From JAULUH01 sp032111745 (lineage in GTDB: Bacteria; Chloroflexota; Anaerolineae; JAAEKA01): 8,278 bases of DNA. Every line of letters starts with the position of its first letter. The stretch's first letter is position 1. The DNA lies in NCBI GenBank assembly GCA_032111745.1, contig JAULUH010000581.1:1-8278 (forward strand). Direction: 5' to 3'. The notes below the pieces were generated by a model. The model ran no database searches. It was not told where the DNA came from and worked only from the letters and a program-made list of their open reading frames with translations. Positions 5,273 to 8,278 of this stretch are shown here, piece after piece. A program made the position numbers and the translations under genes.

Positions 5273-6568
5273 TCAGGCTCTCGCCCCAGGACGCCGGCTG
5301 AACTCTGCTGCGTACCGCTCGATCACTTCGATCGCGCGAGCGACACCATCTTCAGCGCGGATCTTCTCGCCCAACGCGGCCGCACGGCCGCGCAGCGCGG
5401 AATCCGTCAGCACACCATGAATCGCTTCGGCCAACTTCTCAGCCGTGAGTTGTCTGATGCCGGGGAGACGCAGCCCGACGCCCAGCGCCGCCACGCGCTC
5501 GGCCCAGGCCGGCTGGTCGTTGGGCGCAAAGGGCGTGATGATGGTGGGCACGCCAGCTCGCAGGCCCGCACCCGTGGTGCCGGCGCCGCCGTGATGCACC
5601 ACCGCGGCCATGCGCGGGAACAGCCAAGTATGCGGCACGCTGTCGACGAAATGCACCGTCTCCGGCGCGTTCTGCCGGGTGATGCCGCCCCAGCCCGTCG
5701 ACAGCACGCCACGCTGGCCGCTCTGCGTCAGAGCGGCCAGCGCCATCCGCGTCTGGCGCTCCGCATCCCCCCCGAGGTTCATGCTGCCAAAGCCCACGTA
5801 GACCGGTGGCGGGCCGCTGTCCAGAAAGCGCAGCAGGTCGGGGTCGGGCGACCAATCCGGCGGCTCCTCCAGGAACCAGTAGCCCGCCACGTGCTGATCG
5901 GCGTCCCAATCGGCGGGCTTGGGGATGACGTGGGCGCTGTACCCGTAGAGCCAGGGCGCGCCCACGCTGCGGCCATAGGCCAGCGCCTCCCCATACGAGC
6001 GCCACGGCCGTAGGCCCAACTTCTGGCGCAGATGCTTGGTCATCGGCCCGGCCACGCTGCTCCACAGCATGCGCTGCGTCAGCTTGTGGGTGAGGAGGTT
6101 CGCGCCCCCACCCAGCGAAAAGCGCATCTGGCCCAGGAAGAACGAGGGAAAGGCGCGCGTGGGCGCAAAGGGCACCGGAGAGGCGAAGACCGCCGGAATG
6201 CCCCGCGTGGCGACCGCCTCCAACGCGCCGCTGCCCGTCGGGCTTTGGATCACCAGGTCGGCGCCCTGGATCGCCTCCCAAGTCGCGTCTTGCGCCTCGG
6301 GGCTTTGGCTCATGGCGTCACGCAGCAGGCGAAGCTGGCGCACCAGGTTGCGGCTCTTGACGATGGCCTGCGCCTCCGGCGTCTGCAGCACCGCCTGCAT
6401 GTTGAAGCGCGTCGGATACGTGGCCACGCCGTACGCTTCGATCCAGCCCGTGAAGCTGTCCGACGTCGCCAGGGTGACGCGATGCCCGGCGCCTTGCAGG
6501 CCAACCGCCAGCGCCAAATAGGGTTGCACGTCGCCTCGCACGCCGAAGGTTGAGATGAGGATGTTCAC
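5273..6568 (-). CDS. GT1-family glycosyltransferase (UGT/YjiC-like)
   Basis: A 431-residue GT-B fold enzyme. The N-terminal domain opens MNILISTFGVRGDVQPYLALAVGL, the glycine-rich acceptor-side loop of this family (GxRGDVQP at 9-16). The C-terminal domain begins near VYVGFGSM (257-263) and carries the nucleotide-sugar signature from VPHTWLFPRMAAVVHHGGAGTT (311-332) to GVPTIITPFAPNDQPAWAERV (339-359), with the HHGGAGTT, P and DQ residues conserved. Relatives transfer glucose, rhamnose or similar sugars from NDP-sugars to lipids, sterols or natural products; the acceptor cannot be told from sequence. No signal peptide is seen, so it is cytosolic or peripherally membrane-bound. The start is GTG at 6568, fixed by the family N-terminus, with AAGGAA 10 nt upstream. 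It lies 54 nt downstream of the serine hydrolase gene and probably shares its transcript. Confidence 0.9.
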   Translation of the reverse strand: MNILISTFGVRGDVQPYLALAVGLQGAGHRVTLATSDSFTGWIEAYGVATYPTRFNMQAVLQTPEAQAIVKSRNLVRQLRLLRDAMSQSPEAQDATWEAIQGADLVIQSPTGSGALEAVATRGIPAVFASPVPFAPTRAFPSFFLGQMRFSLGGGANLLTHKLTQRMLWSSVAGPMTKHLRQKLGLRPWRSYGEALAYGRSVGAPWLYGYSAHVIPKPADWDADQHVAGYWFLEEPPDWSPDPDLLRFLDSGPPPVYVGFGSMNLGGDAERQTRMALAALTQSGQRGVLSTGWGGITRQNAPETVHFVDSVPHTWLFPRMAAVVHHGGAGTTGAGLRAGVPTIITPFAPNDQPAWAERVAALGVGLRLPGIRQLTAEKLAEAIHGVLTDSALRGRAAALGEKIRAEDGVARAIEVIERYAAEFSRRPGARA

Positions 6569-6591
6569 AGTTGTGACGTTCCTTGCGCCCT

Positions 6592-6612
6592 CGCTTCGCA
6601 GCGAGCGAAGCG
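6592..6612. other. GC-rich hairpin between the serine hydrolase and glycosyltransferase genes
   Basis: CGCTTCGC and GCGAAGCG form an 8-bp perfect stem around a 5-nt loop, in the 54-nt gap between the two genes. There is no T-tract on either side, so it is a poor intrinsic terminator. It is better read as an mRNA stability element or partial attenuator that adjusts the glycosyltransferase/hydrolase ratio. Confidence 0.45.
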
Positions 6613-6622
6613 CGCTGGTCGG

Positions 6623-8278
6623 TTACCAGCGAAACCCGAGCAGGTTCCAATAATCCAGCCACGGGACGAAGGCCAGCGCGGCCAGCGTGACCAACCCATA
6701 CAGCACCAGCCCGCGGCCTGCCAGCGTGCGGAGCCGCCAGTTCAGCAGGCCTAACACCGCCAGCACGACGGCCAAAGCACTGGTCAGCAGGGGGACGGCA
6801 GCCACCGCCGCCAGCCAGGCCGGCATGCCGAAGGCCAGGTTTAGATCGGCCACGCCCAGCACCACCAGCAGAATGGCGAGAACGGCGCAGTTCAGCGCCG
6901 CCGTCAGGGTGAGCAGCCACACCGACCACTGGCCCAACCGCGAGGCTGGAGGGCGGCGGATGCTGGCGATCAGCCCCGCCACCGCTCCCAGGAAGAACAC
7001 CGCCATGAACGCGACCACCATGAGCTGGTGCGCCCGGCTGGTGTCATACCAGGCCACCTTCTCGGCCACATAGGCGCCCGCGGCGAATCCCGCCGGCTGG
7101 CCTTGCGCATTCCGCCGGAACACATACTGGACTCTGCCATCGCTGGTGCGATAGTGCAGTGGCGCTACCTCCACCAGCTCGTGCGCCGTGCTGGGGTCGG
7201 GCGAGAATCGGACCTCGAGCCGCCCATCGTCCAGTGCCAAGACCCGCGGGAAATCCGGCCACATCAGCCGCAGCCCCTTGACGACGGTGTGGTGCGAATA
7301 GCCGAGCGGCCGGTAGACCCCGGCTAGCTCGCGTGCTCGCTCCTCTGCGCCCGGGGCTGGCGCCGGTAGTTGCACCTCGTAGGGAAAAGCGCGCTCGAGA
7401 AACTCCTCAGTCACCGCGTTGGCCAGGCCCATGCCGTCGTCCAGGTTGTAGGCCAGGAAGAAGCCGAGCTCGTGCTCTGGCACCAGCACGATCCGGCTCA
7501 GTGCGCCCACGGCCGCGCCGTCCTTCCACAGCGCGCGCGCGGCCGGCCACGCCATGTCGTTCCAGCCATAGGCCATGCCAGGGGTTCCGTCCTTGTAAGT
7601 GAACTGGGTATCCAACAGCGCCTGTAGCGACTCCGGTCGCAGAATCGGGCTGCCATCGCCCAGCATCGCCTGGATGAACCGTGCCATGTCGGGTGCGGTA
7701 GCTGTCATGGCGCGCGACGGCGGGTCCTGGTACAGGGGCAGCGGTACCGGCTGGTGCGCTTCGCCGTCGAACTCGTAGCCGGTGACCAGCCCATCGCCGA
7801 CGGGCGGCGGCTGCCCGAAGCTGCTGCGGAGCATGCCCAAAGGCCGGAAGATGGCCTGCTCGACGTACCCGGCAAAGGGCGCGCCGCTCACATCCTCCAC
7901 CACCTGGCCGGCGATGTCGAATGCAGCATTGCTATACAGGGTGTGCTGGTCGGGCGGAAAGATGCGCGCCGGCGGGTTGCCGGCCAGGAACTGCGCGTTG
8001 CCTGCCAGGTCCGGCGGCCCGGTGGCCTCGGTGCCGATGTCGTCCAGGTCCCAATCCAGGCCGGCGCTGTGAGTCAACAGCTGGTGGGTGGTGATTGGCT
8101 GTCCGAACGCCTCTGGTAGGTCGACGCTGCGTAGGTAAGCCTCGACATCGGTGCCCAGGTCGAGCTGCCCTCGCTCGGCCAGCTGCATGGCCGCCACGGC
8201 CGTCACCGGCTTCGACAGTGACATCACCCGCCACAGGCTGCCCTCGACGTCCACCGGCGTCTGCTCGGCCATGTCGGC
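6623..8278 (-). CDS. Beta-lactamase-fold serine hydrolase with C-terminal four-helix membrane domain, N-terminus cut by window edge
   Basis: The reading frame is open to the edge (Ala-Asp precede the Met at 8272), and this family normally has 50 or more residues before the nucleophile, so the true start lies outside. Numbering from that Met: the SxxK motif is SLSK (Ser18, Lys21), THSAGL is at 67-72, the catalytic YxN is YSN (113-115), and KDG (250-252) stands where KTG or HxG is usual. This is the class C beta-lactamase/PBP4*/esterase family (Pfam Beta-lactamase), which includes peptidases, esterases and true lactamases; which it is cannot be told. Residues 315-410 form a beta-rich lipocalin-like region (LAGVYRPLG...). 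Four membrane helices follow (414-437, 448-471, 483-510, 519-538), so the catalytic domain probably faces outward on a C-terminal anchor. Confidence 0.9.
   Translation of the reverse strand, partial: ADMAEQTPVDVEGSLWRVMSLSKPVTAVAAMQLAERGQLDLGTDVEAYLRSVDLPEAFGQPITTHQLLTHSAGLDWDLDDIGTEATGPPDLAGNAQFLAGNPPARIFPPDQHTLYSNAAFDIAGQVVEDVSGAPFAGYVEQAIFRPLGMLRSSFGQPPPVGDGLVTGYEFDGEAHQPVPLPLYQDPPSRAMTATAPDMARFIQAMLGDGSPILRPESLQALLDTQFTYKDGTPGMAYGWNDMAWPAARALWKDGAAVGALSRIVLVPEHELGFFLAYNLDDGMGLANAVTEEFLERAFPYEVQLPAPAPGAEERARELAGVYRPLGYSHHTVVKGLRLMWPDFPRVLALDDGRLEVRFSPDPSTAHELVEVAPLHYRTSDGRVQYVFRRNAQGQPAGFAAGAYVAEKVAWYDTSRAHQLMVVAFMAVFFLGAVAGLIASIRRPPASRLGQWSVWLLTLTAALNCAVLAILLVVLGVADLNLAFGMPAWLAAVAAVPLLTSALAVVLAVLGLLNWRLRTLAGRGLVLYGLVTLAALAFVPWLDYWNLLGFRW

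Noticed and set aside
6565..6576. TCACA-AC-TGTGA dyad over the glycosyltransferase start codon as a CRP-type site
   Set aside because: CRP sites are TGTGA-N6-TCACA; here the half-sites are in the opposite order with a 2-nt gap, and the dyad overlaps the GTG start, so chance is more likely.
6592..6612. Intrinsic terminator after the serine hydrolase gene
   Set aside because: The stem is good but there is no U-tract on either strand, so it is listed only as a hairpin.
1..8278. CRISPR array, tRNA, rRNA or transposase
   Set aside because: No regularly spaced repeat, no cloverleaf-like or rRNA-like segment and no DDE or serine-recombinase motif was seen; the only repeats are the inverted and direct ends at 1989-2212.

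Overview
The window is GC-rich bacterial DNA. Nearly all its coding capacity is on the minus strand, and both ends cut through genes. The protein styles point to Chloroflexota (Anaerolineae/Caldilineae-like), inferred from remembered family resemblance and not searched: a SpoIIE-type phosphatase reading VGGDFYD...GDVTDKG with a fused RsbW-like domain, ten-helix LFPDG membrane proteins ending in an FFRRKYDAQ signalling helix, and a TGTCA..CTGAG interspersed repeat.

Layout, left to right. (1) 1-1886, minus: a partner-switching signalling operon. A 550-residue protein (GAF-like segment, coiled coil, PP2C/SpoIIE phosphatase, C-terminal HATPase_c) is followed after 10 nt by a STAS-domain anti-anti-sigma-type protein that runs off the window. 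(2) 1887-2187: a near-ideal promoter for the phosphatase, a small palindrome, and a non-autonomous repeat element with perfect 18-bp inverted ends. The element supplies the last codons and the stop of the next gene. (3) 2188-4795, minus: two tandem ten-helix membrane paralogues resembling the sensor halves of histidine kinases but without any kinase. A 19-codon ORF sits between them, linked to both by ATGA overlaps. (4) 4796-5272: a divergent intergenic island holding a 68-residue antitoxin-like ORF and, overlapping it, a 41-codon remnant of a nucleotidyltransferase-like partner with its middle deleted. (5) 5273-6568, minus: a GT1-type glycosyltransferase. (6) 6623-8278, minus: a beta-lactamase-fold serine hydrolase with a C-terminal four-helix membrane domain, cut at its N-terminus by the window edge.

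How it may work together: the phosphatase gene and the first membrane-protein gene share the same promoter architecture, CGTAACG-N7-GACGAT-N7-TA(T/G)AAT-N6-ATG, with identical spacing. I infer that the membrane proteins and the phosphatase/kinase/STAS switch are co-regulated parts of one sensing module. The -10 boxes end six bases before ATG, which implies leaderless mRNAs; the 68-residue ORF shows the same spacing. The glycosyltransferase and serine hydrolase look like an unrelated neighbouring pair. The nucleotidyltransferase/antitoxin-like locus is a decayed accessory module.
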